The notes beneath the pieces are model-generated. The model saw only the letters and a list, made by a program, of their open reading frames with translations. It did no database searches and was not told the DNA's origin. From Myxococcales bacterium (lineage in GTDB: Bacteria > Myxococcota > UBA727 > GCA-2721815): a stretch of 38,752 nucleotides of DNA. Positions 27,184 to 35,912 of the stretch are shown here, piece by piece. How positions within the stretch are numbered: the first letter of the stretch is position 1; each line of letters starts with the position of its first letter. The stretch is from the NCBI GenBank assembly GCA_002721815.1, contig PBLQ01000069.1:1-38752 (forward strand), given 5' to 3'. Made by a program: the position numbers and the translations under genes.

Positions 27184-27994
27184 AGTAGGGGTTTTGGGCT
27201 GCGGCAATATGGGGTCGGCCATCGTCCACGGGCTGGCGCAAAGCAACCGAATTGCGGCACTTTACCTGTGTGATTCGCGTCGAGAACATGTGGAAGCGCT
27301 GGCGAGACAGGAGTCGTTATGTTCTATGGAAATGGCGGGAAGCCTTAAAGCTTTTCCTGAGGATTTGGACGTCCTTTTGCTCGTGGTCAAGCCTAAGGAT
27401 GTCGAAACCGTTTTACGGGATTTAAGTCTGAGCCTCGGCCGGGACACGCTGGTGGCATCCTGTGCGGCCGGTTTGCCTTTGGCCCGTCTGGCGGAGCCGC
27501 TCCCACAAGGGCAGCCTTTAGCGAGGGTCATGCCGAACACCGCCGCCCGGTTCCAAAAAAGCGTGACCACCGCGGTTATTTCGCCCCATTGTGCCCAAAA
27601 GAAGGACATTTTGGAAGCGGTCCTGGCGGGATTTGGAGAGGTTTTATTTTTACCGGGAGAAGAGGAAATGCATGTGGCTACGGCGCTGGCCGGCTCAGGC
27701 CCCGCTTTCTTTTTATACCTGTTAGAAGAAATGGCCAACATGGGCCAGCGCTTGGGTTTGAGTGCTGAACACGCCAGACAATTGGCTCATGGAGGACTTC
27801 AAGGGGCAAGCATACTCGCTGAAGAACAAACGGTTTCTTTGGAGACACTCAGGGTGCAGATTACCTCGCCAGGGGGAACGACCCAGGCGGGTTTAGAAAA
27901 GATGGCAGCCAAAGAAATGGATCTCGCGATACATGAAACTGTCGTTGCTGCTGTTGAAAGGTCCAAGGCCATGGCGACGGAAAAAACGTCATAA
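27170..27994 (+). CDS. proC: Pyrroline-5-carboxylate reductase
   Basis: Last step of proline synthesis: reduces pyrroline-5-carboxylate with NAD(P)H. The 274 residues show the Rossmann motif GVLGCGNMGSAIVHGL, the mid-region LARVMPNTAARFQKSVTTAV, and the C-terminal helical domain with ALAGSGPAFFLYLLEEMANMGQRLGL and the signature ITSPGGTTQAGLE. The ATG at 27170 is preceded by AAAGGGG, inside the end of yggS. The overlap implies translational coupling. Confidence 0.96.
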   Translation: MKKFKVGVLGCGNMGSAIVHGLAQSNRIAALYLCDSRREHVEALARQESLCSMEMAGSLKAFPEDLDVLLLVVKPKDVETVLRDLSLSLGRDTLVASCAAGLPLARLAEPLPQGQPLARVMPNTAARFQKSVTTAVISPHCAQKKDILEAVLAGFGEVLFLPGEEEMHVATALAGSGPAFFLYLLEEMANMGQRLGLSAEHARQLAHGGLQGASILAEEQTVSLETLRVQITSPGGTTQAGLEKMAAKEMDLAIHETVVAAVERSKAMATEKTS

Positions 27995-28000
27995 TTTTGC

Positions 28001-28020
28001 TTGAACAAGTTCAACAAGTT
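28001..28020 (+). repeat. Palindrome and direct repeat upstream of the divIVA-like gene
   Basis: TTGAAC-AA-GTTCAA (28001-28014) is an inverted repeat, and AACAAGTT occurs twice in tandem (28004-28011 and 28013-28020). It lies in the short gap between proC and the DivIVA gene and could be an operator, or simply part of an AT-rich spacer. The pattern GAAC...GTTC is reminiscent of LexA half-sites but with a non-standard spacing of two. Confidence 0.3.
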
Positions 28021-28058
28021 ATTTAACAAAGACTTCGACACTTCGGAAGGAGCTTCGC

Positions 28059-28598
28059 ATGGGAATCACGCCACTGGAACTACAGCAGCAGCATTTCAAA
28101 ACGGTCTTTCGAGGCTTCGATCCAGACGAAGTCAATCATATGTTGTCCGTGGCAGCTCGGGAAATGGAGCTTTTAATGCGGCAAGTGAACGAACTCAAAG
28201 AGGCCACTGTTCAACAGCAGCGTGTGATTGAGAAGTTCTCAGAACGTGAAGACGAGCTCAAGAAGACTTTGCTCATGACCCAGCAAGTGGCTCAAGATAT
28301 GAAAACCGGGGCACGCAAAGAGGCGGATTTAATCATCGGGCGTGCCGAGTTGGAGGCAGACCGCCTTTTGGACCATGCCCAAGAGAGACTGACCAATCTC
28401 CTAACAGATATTTCAAACCTGAAACGTCAGCGAAAACAGGTTGAAGGTGAACTGCGCGGTATTCTTGAGAGCCATTACAACATGCTGGAAGTTCAAGAGC
28501 CTAAGCCAGAGCGAAACCCCAGCCAGTTAAAAGTGGTGCGTCCCAGTCATGAGCCCCATAACGGGCGAGGGGGACCTTTTGCTGCGGGTGCCGAATAG
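28059..28598 (+). CDS. DivIVA-domain protein
   Basis: A 179-residue cytoplasmic protein. The start (MGITPLELQQQHFKTVFRGFDPDEVNHML) is the DivIVA membrane-binding motif (x-L-x-x-x-x-F-x-x-x-x-F-R-G-Y-D-x-x-E-V-x-x-F-L). A long coiled coil follows, to about residue 150, and a Pro/Gly-rich tail. DivIVA proteins find curved membrane and recruit division or growth factors. The ATG follows GGAAGGAG. The order yggS-proC-divIVA resembles the division-linked clusters of Gram-positives and deltaproteobacteria, although no yggT is seen between. Confidence 0.9.
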   Translation: MGITPLELQQQHFKTVFRGFDPDEVNHMLSVAAREMELLMRQVNELKEATVQQQRVIEKFSEREDELKKTLLMTQQVAQDMKTGARKEADLIIGRAELEADRLLDHAQERLTNLLTDISNLKRQRKQVEGELRGILESHYNMLEVQEPKPERNPSQLKVVRPSHEPHNGRGGPFAAGAE

Positions 28599-28700
28599 CC
28601 CCTGGCGGACACCCTACCATTTGAATCCTTTTAAGTTCTCATCCCTGATGGATGCAAAAGATGCCCAAGCTATGAGGCTTTCGGCGGTGATGGTGTATCT

Positions 28701-29504
28701 ATGTTGACTGATTCACAAATGCGCCTTTTTGCGTTGCGAGGCACCAGGCCCTCCCGGCGCCAAGTCTTTTTACCCTCGGGTTGTTTGTTGTTGGGGCATC
28801 GTGGATTTGCACGAAGCGCACCGGAAAATACAATATCAGCTTGTCTGGACGCCATTCAGTGGGGAGCGGATGGGGTTGAAATCGACCTGCGTTGTACCCT
28901 TGAGGGTGAAGCTGTGGTTTTTCATGACGATACCTTATCGCGTCTTGTGGGCATTCCAGGAGCCATTAACACCATGCCATTGAGTCAGATACAGGCTTGT
29001 TTGTTAAAGGGTGCAGAGGGGTTTCACTCCGATACCATTCCCACGTTTCAAGAGTTACTCGAGGCGCTTCCGTCTGGCATTTTTGTGAACGTGGAAATCA
29101 AAGATGCACCACCTCTTCATCTTCATTTCGAAGATAAGGTGGTCGCGCAAATAGAGGCGTTCCGGCACAAATTTCATTTTATCATTTCTTCATTTAATCC
29201 GAAGGCGCTTCACCGTTTTAGAATGAGAAGTGAAACAATACCACTGGGGCTGTTGATGGCTCCGGACCTCGTGTGGCCTTTGCGGACTGGCGCCCTGTTG
29301 CCTTTGCTACGGCCCGAAGCCATTCATCCTCATTATTCCATGGTGACGTCTTCGTTAGTGGATATGGCCCATGAAAAGGACATGAAAGTCTATCCGTGGA
29401 CAGTGAACGATGTGGCAGAAGCAAGTCGGTTGGGAGGACTGGGTGTGGATGGTCTCATCACCGACCAGGTGCAAAAAATTACAGATATGATGGGCCACAG
29501 CTAG
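28701..29504 (+). CDS. Glycerophosphodiester phosphodiesterase
   Basis: Hydrolyses glycerophosphodiesters to glycerol-3-phosphate and an alcohol. The TIM-barrel family motifs are present: GHRGFARSAPENTISA (catalytic His and first Glu), DGVEIDLRCTLEGEAVVFHDDTLSR (metal ligands and second His), then VNVEIKD, and near the end VYPWTVND and DGLITDQ. The ~267 residues have a short N-terminal extension of about 30 residues without a signal peptide, so it is cytoplasmic. The ATG at 28701 has a weak GGTGATGG; the ATG at 28719 is possible. Its stop overlaps the convergent gene by four bases. Confidence 0.92.
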   Translation: MLTDSQMRLFALRGTRPSRRQVFLPSGCLLLGHRGFARSAPENTISACLDAIQWGADGVEIDLRCTLEGEAVVFHDDTLSRLVGIPGAINTMPLSQIQACLLKGAEGFHSDTIPTFQELLEALPSGIFVNVEIKDAPPLHLHFEDKVVAQIEAFRHKFHFIISSFNPKALHRFRMRSETIPLGLLMAPDLVWPLRTGALLPLLRPEAIHPHYSMVTSSLVDMAHEKDMKVYPWTVNDVAEASRLGGLGVDGLITDQVQKITDMMGHS

Positions 29505-30190
29505 GGCGCGTCTTCGGTCCCATCGCCAATGCGCGCGGCAATGGTTTGACGCAAAGCCTCCGCTTGCTCTAACAAATTATCGTCGTCATCCCATGCTTGA
29601 AGTTGAATGATAACTTGCACTGCTGACGTCAAGGCTTTACGCAACGCCCGTTTTTTGTGGACGTCATCGTTAGGCTTGGCCACGGGTTCTGGCAACGCTT
29701 CTTTAATTTGTTTTCTCAAATGGGTGTTGTTGGCTTCGCCCGCGAGGGCAGCTTGTTTGAGTGCCAAATATGCGTCGTTACCCTGAGGGGTGCCCAGTAA
29801 TTTGTCTTGAGCGCCGGCGAGAGTGCTCACCATCTGAATGTCAATGGGAGGCCGTGTCGAGGCCGGAAAAGAAGTTTTTACTGGCGCTTCGATGTACTGA
29901 GGGGCTTCCGATTGGAGCCATTTGAATCCCCGCAATAGCTTTTTGACCGTTGCTGAATTAATGTGGAGTTCTTGCTGAGCGTATGGGACCAAGCCCTTGT
30001 AACCCCAATCTTTATAGGCGTTTTGGGAATGGACCTCTGTGAGCTTTTCGGCCAGAAAGATCCAAGAACCTTTAAACGCTAAGGCTGATTCTAGGAGTTG
30101 ATATCGCAACCCTTCTTGGGGCAGCTCTTCCATCAAGCCGATAATGGCTTTCTCGGCTTTGGTGAGCTGTTGGTCGCTGACGAGCGTCAT
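29501..30190 (-). CDS. Conserved-looking protein of unknown function, coupled to the RNA helicase
   Basis: A 229-residue soluble protein, mostly helical by composition. The first ~100 residues have helices with a possible helix-turn-helix (LHINSATVKKLLRGFKWLQ), followed by a Pro-rich linker and two more helical stretches ending in an acidic tail. Its ATG overlaps the stop of the DEAD-box helicase by four bases, so both are made from one transcript and probably act together, perhaps as an RNA-related partner. No signal peptide or membrane helix. I do not recognise the family. Confidence 0.7.
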   Translation of the reverse strand: MTLVSDQQLTKAEKAIIGLMEELPQEGLRYQLLESALAFKGSWIFLAEKLTEVHSQNAYKDWGYKGLVPYAQQELHINSATVKKLLRGFKWLQSEAPQYIEAPVKTSFPASTRPPIDIQMVSTLAGAQDKLLGTPQGNDAYLALKQAALAGEANNTHLRKQIKEALPEPVAKPNDDVHKKRALRKALTSAVQVIIQLQAWDDDDNLLEQAEALRQTIAARIGDGTEDAP

Positions 30191-31941
30191 GAACGACTGC
30201 GTCCTCTTGGCCCTCGTCCTCGGCCGCCTCCGGAACGGCCTCGCCCTCGATTGGGCCGCTTTCGGGGAGGACGGGCAAAATCACAAACCATGGTGGCCTC
30301 GTCCTCGAGCTTTTCGCTCGCCAAATCTTCGGGGTAGGCTTGACCATTAACGGCCTCTTTGACTTTGTCCGCGAATTCTTTGTCTACCTCAATGTGTGAT
30401 GAGTGGTCGCGCAGATTACCGGCACCGGTAAAGTTGGCGGGATCGATTTGGGCAAGACTGGCGAGCGCTTCCATGAGTTCGGTCAAATCGTTAAGACCAT
30501 TATCGCGTCCCAATGATACGTAAAGGTTTGCGAAAGGGCTTTCTGCTTCAGGTTCTTTGGGCTTTTTCTCTCGAGGTGCTTTGGGCTCTCTCTCCGTATC
30601 GCTTGCCGTATTTTGAGGGGCGTTGGTCTTCGGGGTGGGTTTGCCATAGTGAGATTTGAGCAAAAAGGCTAGAACCTCAGCGCTATCGCCACGTTCGATG
30701 AGCACTTCTGCTACTTCGCGGTATTGACTGGTTTCGACGCCGTTGGCGGCTTCTAGAATTTGTTCTGCGAGTCGATTGGCTTGCATCCAGAGGATCTCCT
30801 TTTCGCTGGGTAATTCCATTTTGTTCATTTCCAGCTGAAAGTTTTTTTGCAGGTTGGTGAGATGACTCATGTACCGACCCCTAATCAAGGAGACGGCCGT
30901 TCCCTTGCGGCCAATCCGGCCCGTACGGCCGCATCGATGCACATACACTTCGTCAAAGTCAGGCAAGTCATAGTTAAAAACGTAGGGCAGATGGGAAATA
31001 TCGATGCCGCGCGCCGCAATATCGGTGGACACCAAAAGATCCAGCTCGTTGTTTCGGACTTTGGAAAGGGCGCGCTCTCGTTCTTTTTGGGACATATCGC
31101 CATTGAGTGGCACGGTTCGGTAACCAAAACGACGCAGGTATTTGGATACCAATGCGGTTTCATCCCGGCGGTTACAGAAAATGATGGCCGAACTGGGTTT
31201 GTGGTATTCGAGCAGATAAAGCATGTTACGCGGCTTGGCCCAGTCCTCATTTTGCTCATGATACAAGTGACGCACGCTTTTTGCAGCCACGCCGTCACCG
31301 CTCAATTCAACCCGTTGCGGGTCGTTGAGATAGGTCCTGGCCGCTCTTTGGATGGCGTCCGGCAAGGTCGCGGAGAACAATGCCGTTTGTTTGCTTTTTG
31401 GCATTTTCGAGAGAATATCGGTGACGTCTTCCCAAAAGCCCATGGAAAGCATTTCATCAGCTTCATCTAAAACCGCGAATCGAATGTCTTTTAGGCTGAG
31501 TGCTTTTCGAGATATGAGATCGAGAATACGGCCAGGCGTTCCCACCACAAAGTGAACGCCATGTTTGAGGGCGTCGATTTGTCCCCTGATGGAAGCCCCG
31601 CCGTAGATGGGTGCCACCACCAGCTCACTGTCATGGGCCAACCGGGCCAGCTCCGTGGCGACCTGAAGCGCAAGCTCCCGGGTGGGAGCCAAGCAAATGG
31701 CTTGGACTTTCATGTTGTCGGGATCGAGCTGTTGCAAAACGGGCAGACCGAAGGCCGTGGTTTTACCAGAGCCCGTGTGGCTTTGAACCACCAAATCCTG
31801 CTCTGCAGAAATGTGATTAAAAACAGCCGTTTGCACCTTGGTAGGTTGCTCATAGCCGAGTCGTTTTAGCCCTTTGCGGAGGCCGTCTGAGAGTTCGAAA
31901 TCGTCAAAACTGCCCGCAAAAAGAGAGGTTTCTATGGTCAT
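30187..31941 (-). CDS. DEAD-box ATP-dependent RNA helicase with C-terminal RNA-binding domain and RGG tail
   Basis: Unwinds RNA in an ATP-dependent way. The 584 residues contain the full DEAD-box core: Q motif region, SHTGSGKTTAFG (motif I), APTRELALQ (Ia), GTPGR, VLDEADEML (II), LFSATLP (III), STDIAARGIDI (V) and HRCGRTGRIGR (VI). A DbpA-like RNA-binding (RRM-type) domain follows (FANLYVSLGRDNGLNDLTELME ... HIEVDKEFADKVKEAVNG), then an Arg/Gly-rich end (RGRGRSGGGRGRGPRGRSRS). This layout matches DeaD/CsdA-type cold-shock or ribosome-assembly helicases. The ATG follows AGGA. Its stop overlaps the downstream unknown gene. Confidence 0.94.
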   Translation of the reverse strand: MTIETSLFAGSFDDFELSDGLRKGLKRLGYEQPTKVQTAVFNHISAEQDLVVQSHTGSGKTTAFGLPVLQQLDPDNMKVQAICLAPTRELALQVATELARLAHDSELVVAPIYGGASIRGQIDALKHGVHFVVGTPGRILDLISRKALSLKDIRFAVLDEADEMLSMGFWEDVTDILSKMPKSKQTALFSATLPDAIQRAARTYLNDPQRVELSGDGVAAKSVRHLYHEQNEDWAKPRNMLYLLEYHKPSSAIIFCNRRDETALVSKYLRRFGYRTVPLNGDMSQKERERALSKVRNNELDLLVSTDIAARGIDISHLPYVFNYDLPDFDEVYVHRCGRTGRIGRKGTAVSLIRGRYMSHLTNLQKNFQLEMNKMELPSEKEILWMQANRLAEQILEAANGVETSQYREVAEVLIERGDSAEVLAFLLKSHYGKPTPKTNAPQNTASDTEREPKAPREKKPKEPEAESPFANLYVSLGRDNGLNDLTELMEALASLAQIDPANFTGAGNLRDHSSHIEVDKEFADKVKEAVNGQAYPEDLASEKLEDEATMVCDFARPPRKRPNRGRGRSGGGRGRGPRGRSRS

Positions 31942-32149
31942 ATCTAATCCTGTGAGGGGATCCTAGCGGGCTATTTCTTCACAGCAAGGGGTCTTGGAGA
32001 TCTTCCCTAACGCAACAAGACCAGAAAAAACCACCAAAAATCGGGTCCATCCCCTCCATGGCGGTTGCGCCAAGTGGTTTGCTTAGGTACACACTTCTCC
32101 ATCGATCATAACAATTTAAATGAAATCAGAGTGCTTGGGGAAAACTAGT

Positions 32150-33511
32150 ATGCAAACAAACCACACAAAGAACAGAAGTCCGTTATGGGTGCTGGCATTG
32201 GCCACCATGGTTTTTGGCACCGCCTGCGAAGAGGAGGTGCTCCGGGAGCTGAAACGTCCCGAGGATCAAACGGATATCTTTGACCAAAAGTCCGCAGCGG
32301 AAGTGGATATCCTTTGGGTTATCGATAACTCGGATTCCATGGCGGCTGAGCAGGACAAGGTTTCTAACGGTTTTACAGGATTTTTTAATCAGTTACTGAC
32401 ATCTCAAGTGGACTATCACATTGGCGTCATCACCACGGACCCCAATGAGGGCGGGATTTTGCGGACCTATGACGGCACTGCCGTAACGGGCTGTGACGGT
32501 TGCAAATTTCTGACGAAAGACGTTTCGTGTGGCAATGCAGACGTCTCCACCACCGGGCTGACCGAGTCCCAAATCGAGGCAGAACTTCTAACGCAGTGTC
32601 CAGCACAGCTGGTTTTTCGCAAGCTGATTCGCGCCGGTATTGGGGGGACCCCTTTTGAAGAAGGCTTTACCCAAGCTGCTTCCGCAGTGGGCTTGGAGCC
32701 CATCGACCCCAGTACAGGTTTTCCGGGCGGTGCTATTCCCACCGAAAACGAAGGCTTTCTGCGTGATCAAGCCTCTTTGTACCTCATTTTTGTATCGGAT
32801 GAAGACGAAGGAGCCAAAGCAGATGGGGCGCCTCTGGGCTATTACAAGCGGTTGTTCGAAAGCCTGAAAGGGGCCGGTAACGAAAACAAAGTATCTATTT
32901 CCGCCATTACCGGATGGTCGGCTGACACCACCGTGAGCATCGAAGAGGTGTGCGGTATTTTGGACGACAACACGCATGCCCAACAAGGGGAAGTCAAAGA
33001 AATCCTACAATCCCGGGCTGGATGCATCGACCAGGCGGCAACCACGGGTAGCGCAAATGCCATGGCGGAAACCGGTTCGCGCTATATTGAGCTGTCTTGC
33101 CAAACAGGCGGCGTCTTGGCGAACATGTGTGAGCAGGACTACTCCGTGGCCCTCAAAGACCTGGGTGCCAATGCTGCTGGGTTGCTGCGTAAATTCGTTA
33201 TTTCACGGCCCAACGAAATGGACTTAGGGGCGGACTGCACCTTAGGCACTGAAGACGATGCACCATTGGCCATCGATTGTGATGGCAACGGCAGCTACGC
33301 CGATCCCATTGATGGGGTGATTTGCGTAACGGCACAAACCATCGGGGGTGAAGAATCCATTCTCGTACCGCAAGACGCGACCAATGGATGGGAGTGGGAA
33401 GCAGCAACCTATTCGGTGCGGTTCGGTGGAAACTTCATTCCCGCGCCCGGCAGCAAAGTAGAAATCACCTACAAAGTGGCTGCAGTGGCACGGAATTGTG
33501 GGGGCCTGTAA
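32150..33511 (+). CDS. Exported (probable lipo-)protein with von Willebrand factor A domain
   Basis: A 453-residue protein. A hydrophobic leader ends at Cys26 (FGTAC); the lipobox is loose but the following EEE is typical of lipoproteins. Residues ~50-350 form a VWA domain with the metal-ion-dependent adhesion site DNSDS (Asp59, Ser61, Ser63) and later Thr and Asp positions (around ITGWSADTTVS, VSDEDEG). A ~100-residue beta-rich extension ends the protein. Many Cys are present (at least nine), implying disulfides. The ATG at 32150 follows GGGGAAAA; an upstream ATG at 32120 has no site. It leads a set of three secreted-protein genes and probably contributes to surface adhesion or scaffolding. 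Confidence 0.85.
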   Translation: MQTNHTKNRSPLWVLALATMVFGTACEEEVLRELKRPEDQTDIFDQKSAAEVDILWVIDNSDSMAAEQDKVSNGFTGFFNQLLTSQVDYHIGVITTDPNEGGILRTYDGTAVTGCDGCKFLTKDVSCGNADVSTTGLTESQIEAELLTQCPAQLVFRKLIRAGIGGTPFEEGFTQAASAVGLEPIDPSTGFPGGAIPTENEGFLRDQASLYLIFVSDEDEGAKADGAPLGYYKRLFESLKGAGNENKVSISAITGWSADTTVSIEEVCGILDDNTHAQQGEVKEILQSRAGCIDQAATTGSANAMAETGSRYIELSCQTGGVLANMCEQDYSVALKDLGANAAGLLRKFVISRPNEMDLGADCTLGTEDDAPLAIDCDGNGSYADPIDGVICVTAQTIGGEESILVPQDATNGWEWEAATYSVRFGGNFIPAPGSKVEITYKVAAVARNCGGL

Positions 33512-34606
33512 ATGCCCGGTTGGAAAATGAAACTTAGTTTTTCCCTCTTGTGTTTGTTTTTGGTGGCCTGTTCAGGACGTCCGGTCAACGAAAACGAAGT
33601 AGGGTGCGCGGCAGATGCGGATTGTCCCGGTGGCCAGATGGGTTTCGCCACGTGTGAGATGTCCTCGGGTCTCTGTCTTTGCTTGAGTGACAATGCCTGC
33701 GATGCGAACGAATTTTGTAACGCTGTGGGGTCTTGCCAGGGCCGTGCAGGCTGTGAGTCCAACGACGATTGTTCGCTGGGCGCCATCTGTAACAATCGAA
33801 ACGGGGAGTGTGTGGAGCTCAACGCACAAATCCAATGCGTGGAGGACAGCCATTGTCCATTCGGAAGTGTGTGCGAAAATTTCGCGTGCGCACAGTCCTG
33901 CCGGGTCAACGGTGATTGTCCGCCCGGGCGGCCATGCATGAATGGCGTATGCAGCGCCAGCACGGGTGCCTGCAACCTCGATAATGGAAACCATTACTGT
34001 GACTACGGACAGCTGTGCGATGGTAATTCCATGCAATGTGTGACCCACCCAGAGGCCAGTGTGCTTTGTACTCGCTGTGACCCCGCTGATTTTTTCGCAT
34101 GTACCAACGGCCAATGGTGTTTGGTGGATAACACCATTCCGCCGGACAGTTGCACCAGCGATTCACAGTGCTCCCAGTATCCCCATGCATCTTGCGTTAA
34201 ACGAGAGTGCTTTTCTGACTCAGACTGCAGTGGAGGCGGGACGTGCACCAGCTCTGGGCTGTTCGGTGGGGAGTGCTCTTCTGGTCACTGTGGGGGGTAT
34301 TTTTGTGGTGCTTCCTCGTGTGATGAAAACAACCCCTGTCCCAGAGGCTATGATTGCAGTCAGCTTCAGATTGTGTCCGGAGACCCTTGTAATACGGCCG
34401 GTAGCGAATGCACCGGTGGCCGTGAATGTAAATCGGGTGGTGAAAACAATAACGTAGGCTTTTGCTCCTGTATTTCGGATGATGATTGTTGGAGTTTGAA
34501 CTTCCCGGATGCCACATGCGTTAATCCCGGGCCAAACGGGGCTTGTATCTTTGGATCGACATGCGGTCCAGCGGATGGTTTGACCTGCGATGACGTGAGG
34601 GAGTAA
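33512..34606 (+). CDS. Cys-rich lipoprotein (paralogue 1)
   Basis: A 364-residue protein with a signal peptide ending at FLVACSG, Cys20 being the lipidation site. About 50 Cys are spread in repeats of the kind C-x5-DC-x-x-G-x-x-C, similar to EGF/EB-like modules, giving many disulfides. There is no membrane segment or sorting signal at the end; it closes with CGPADGLTCDDVRE. It starts directly at the stop of the VWA gene, so translation is coupled; ATG at 33512 or, with GGTTGGA, ATG at 33527. The next gene is a paralogue with a similar ending. Likely exposed on the outer membrane and possibly bound to the VWA protein; function unknown. Confidence 0.85.
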   Translation: MPGWKMKLSFSLLCLFLVACSGRPVNENEVGCAADADCPGGQMGFATCEMSSGLCLCLSDNACDANEFCNAVGSCQGRAGCESNDDCSLGAICNNRNGECVELNAQIQCVEDSHCPFGSVCENFACAQSCRVNGDCPPGRPCMNGVCSASTGACNLDNGNHYCDYGQLCDGNSMQCVTHPEASVLCTRCDPADFFACTNGQWCLVDNTIPPDSCTSDSQCSQYPHASCVKRECFSDSDCSGGGTCTSSGLFGGECSSGHCGGYFCGASSCDENNPCPRGYDCSQLQIVSGDPCNTAGSECTGGRECKSGGENNNVGFCSCISDDDCWSLNFPDATCVNPGPNGACIFGSTCGPADGLTCDDVRE

Positions 34607-34612
34607 AACAAG

Positions 34613-35908
34613 ATGATGAACAGATGCCCCAGATTTATTTGTCACCATCTTTCCCTTTTGGCGAAAGTTTTGGCTCTTTTCGTTGTCGTGCTTGGTGCGT
34701 CTGCCTGTGAAGAGAGCACCGTCAGCGATGGACTGTGCCGTGCCCATGAGGATTGTGGCGAGTACCAGGCCTGTGACATGGATACCGGCGCGTGTATTTG
34801 TATCGACGACAGAGGGTGCGGCGACGGGGAGTTCTGCAACACCGCGGCGCGCTGTCAGGCGTTGTCTGGCTGTCGCACGAATGCGGACTGTCTGGTGGTG
34901 GAAGACGACCTCTGTGCCTCTTCTTTTTGCGATATAGGTTCCAGTCGGTGTGTCGGCTATTGCGAGTGCGACCCCGAAGAAGGGGAAACCTGCTGTACGT
35001 TGGATACCCATTGTCCCTATGACCAAATATGCGAAAGCTTCTCTGGCAAATGCCGAGATGGCTGTCGGACAGATGGGGATTGTAAGCCTGGGTCTGGTTG
35101 TACAGACATTGAAGCGGGAGGGGGCGTCGGGATCTGCACCGAGGGCATTTGTACCGCAAACAACCAATGTGACTACCAAGAGCTGTGCAACCTCGAAACC
35201 GGAGAGTGTGTGTTCGATAGTCGCGGTCCTTATTGCGAGGCGTGTACCGGTGGGGTGGCCAGTGAAGACTGTGGCGACCCCGGGAATTATTGTTTGCTGG
35301 ATACCACCGACCCTACGGGGCAAAGTTCCTTTTGCGGCGTGAACTGCGCTCAGGGTCAAGCTTGCCCCAATGGCTACACCTGTAACCAAGTCATCATTTT
35401 GCCTCAATCAACACCCCGCTGCGGGGTCGAAATTTGTGTCATGAGCGAAGGTGCTTCTTCAGGTTACTGTTCCCAGAACACCAATATCTCCTGTGGTGAA
35501 AACAAGGATTGCCCCATGGGGCCCCCCGGAGGAGATTGCCCGAGAAGAGACGTGGGGAACTGCCTGATCGATCAAACCAAAGATTGCTCTGATGACTTAG
35601 AATGTTGCGACGACCCAACCGCCTGTCCAGAGGGCTCGTGTGTGAAACAGTCTTGCCGTGGTGGCGAAGGTGCCGCCTATGGCGTTTGCTCTTGTACCCG
35701 GGACTTGGATTGCCCTCGAGACGAATGCAGAGGCGCAGACCTGACAGATTTCGAAAACCCCATCATGGGATATTGCCACCTTTCTGGGCATTCCTGTTAT
35801 GAGGACCTCGATTGTGACGTGATTGCATGCGTTCAGGGTGGTTGTCGCCTCGGTGCCAACTGCACGCCAGGCAATGACCGCAGCTGTCGCGATATTATGG
35901 CTGATTAA
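34613..35908 (+). CDS. Cys-rich lipoprotein (paralogue 2)
   Basis: A 431-residue paralogue of the preceding protein, with a signal peptide ending at LGASACEE, lipidation Cys at 32. It is again packed with Cys (well over 50), with the same repeat type and the ending CTPGNDRSCRDIMAD. Shared segments with paralogue 1 include DNxxCxYxxLC, the ACTGG/CTRCDP block, GQxCPNGYTCxQ, and the Cys-rich ending. It begins 6 bases after the upstream stop. Such Cys-rich lipoproteins next to VWA proteins are often seen in myxobacteria. Function unknown. Confidence 0.85.
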   Translation: MMNRCPRFICHHLSLLAKVLALFVVVLGASACEESTVSDGLCRAHEDCGEYQACDMDTGACICIDDRGCGDGEFCNTAARCQALSGCRTNADCLVVEDDLCASSFCDIGSSRCVGYCECDPEEGETCCTLDTHCPYDQICESFSGKCRDGCRTDGDCKPGSGCTDIEAGGGVGICTEGICTANNQCDYQELCNLETGECVFDSRGPYCEACTGGVASEDCGDPGNYCLLDTTDPTGQSSFCGVNCAQGQACPNGYTCNQVIILPQSTPRCGVEICVMSEGASSGYCSQNTNISCGENKDCPMGPPGGDCPRRDVGNCLIDQTKDCSDDLECCDDPTACPEGSCVKQSCRGGEGAAYGVCSCTRDLDCPRDECRGADLTDFENPIMGYCHLSGHSCYEDLDCDVIACVQGGCRLGANCTPGNDRSCRDIMAD

Positions 35909-35912
35909 AGCT

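Noticed and set aside
34220-35407. Long open frame (395 codons) on the minus strand opposite the Cys-rich genes
   Set aside because: It is a shadow: Cys codons TGT/TGC on the plus strand read as Thr/Ala codons on the other strand and so suppress stops. The plus-strand genes have signal peptides and paralogy; this frame has neither.
33512-35908. Cys-rich proteins as exosortase substrates
   Set aside because: Their C-termini are hydrophilic with Cys and Asp; no VPxP, helix or basic cluster is present.
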